Origin: Candidatus Corynebacterium faecipullorum
GTDB lineage: Bacteria > Actinomycetota > Actinomycetes > Mycobacteriales > Mycobacteriaceae
NCBI GenBank assembly: GCA_019114925.1
Contig: DXEO01000068.1
Span: 1 to 20,039 of the forward strand
Direction of reading: 5' to 3'
Length of the DNA stretch: 20,039 nt
Shown here piece after piece: positions 20,010 to 20,039 of the stretch. The number at the start of each line of letters is the position of its first letter. Positions within the stretch are counted from its first letter, which is position 1. A program made the translations under genes and the position numbers. Under the pieces are notes generated by a model. That model was not told where the DNA came from, did not search any database, and was given only the letters and a program-made list of their open reading frames with translations.

Positions 20010-20039
20010 ATGGCTTCTGATGCGACGTATCCCCTGCTT
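20010..20039 (+). CDS. Start of a divergent gene, cut by window edge
   Basis: Ten codons read MASDATYPLL from ATG 20010. The start is supported by TAGAAT exactly 7 bases upstream. Too short to identify. Confidence 0.45.
   Translation, partial: MASDATYPLL

Overview
The window looks like chromosomal core sequence from a Corynebacterium species. The evidence is the gene set and order (asd-lysC, leuA, a DnaQ-like gene, murT-gatD, recR-ybaB-dnaX, aspT), which I recall as the arrangement around lysC/leuA/dnaX in Corynebacterium glutamicum. Protein sequences also fit, for example LysC is 421 residues with the same internal start of a 172-residue small subunit. The DNA is GC-rich throughout, except for a lower-GC patch at about 17.95-18.65 kb. 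The species cannot be fixed from this sequence alone.

Layout. Positions 1-2026 (minus) hold lysC followed by asd, the first two steps of the aspartate pathway, with asd cut by the window edge. A DMT-family transporter (2173-3045, plus) runs divergently from lysC and meets a PIG-V-like glycosyltransferase (3042-4244, minus) tail to tail. leuA (4517-6331, plus) is preceded by a leucine-rich leader peptide and an interleaved pair of RNA helices, and followed by a strong terminator. Next come a consensus promoter, a structured leader, and a gene broken by three single-base frameshifts (6647-8119). The plus strand then carries a DnaQ-fold protein that has lost its catalytic residues (8222-9772) and murT-gatD (9797-11858), which amidate peptidoglycan stem peptides.

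The minus-strand group 11879-15637 is dnaX, ybaB and recR in transcription order (replication clamp loader, nucleoid-associated protein, recombination mediator). Upstream of it on the same strand are a SUFU-like gene and aminotransferase aspT (15670-17503), then the small SRP RNA. tRNA-Ser(GGA) lies on the plus strand at 17831, followed by a strong terminator and a low-GC glyoxalase-fold gene that looks like a late arrival. The window closes with a small unknown protein, gluQ (minus), and the first codons of a divergent gene.

The most interesting signals are: (i) the leuA leader, a 15-residue Leu-rich peptide whose codons form one strand of a predicted pseudoknot; (ii) a DnaQ-fold protein with every recognisable active-site residue replaced, joined to a BRCT-like domain and an Arg-rich tail; (iii) a series of genes with a TANNNT box 7 (once 8) bases before the start codon and no Shine-Dalgarno, implying leaderless mRNAs; (iv) a MurT whose zinc-ribbon cysteines are mostly gone; (v) a triple-frameshifted two-repeat membrane-type protein. 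No mobile element, CRISPR array or clear prophage was seen.
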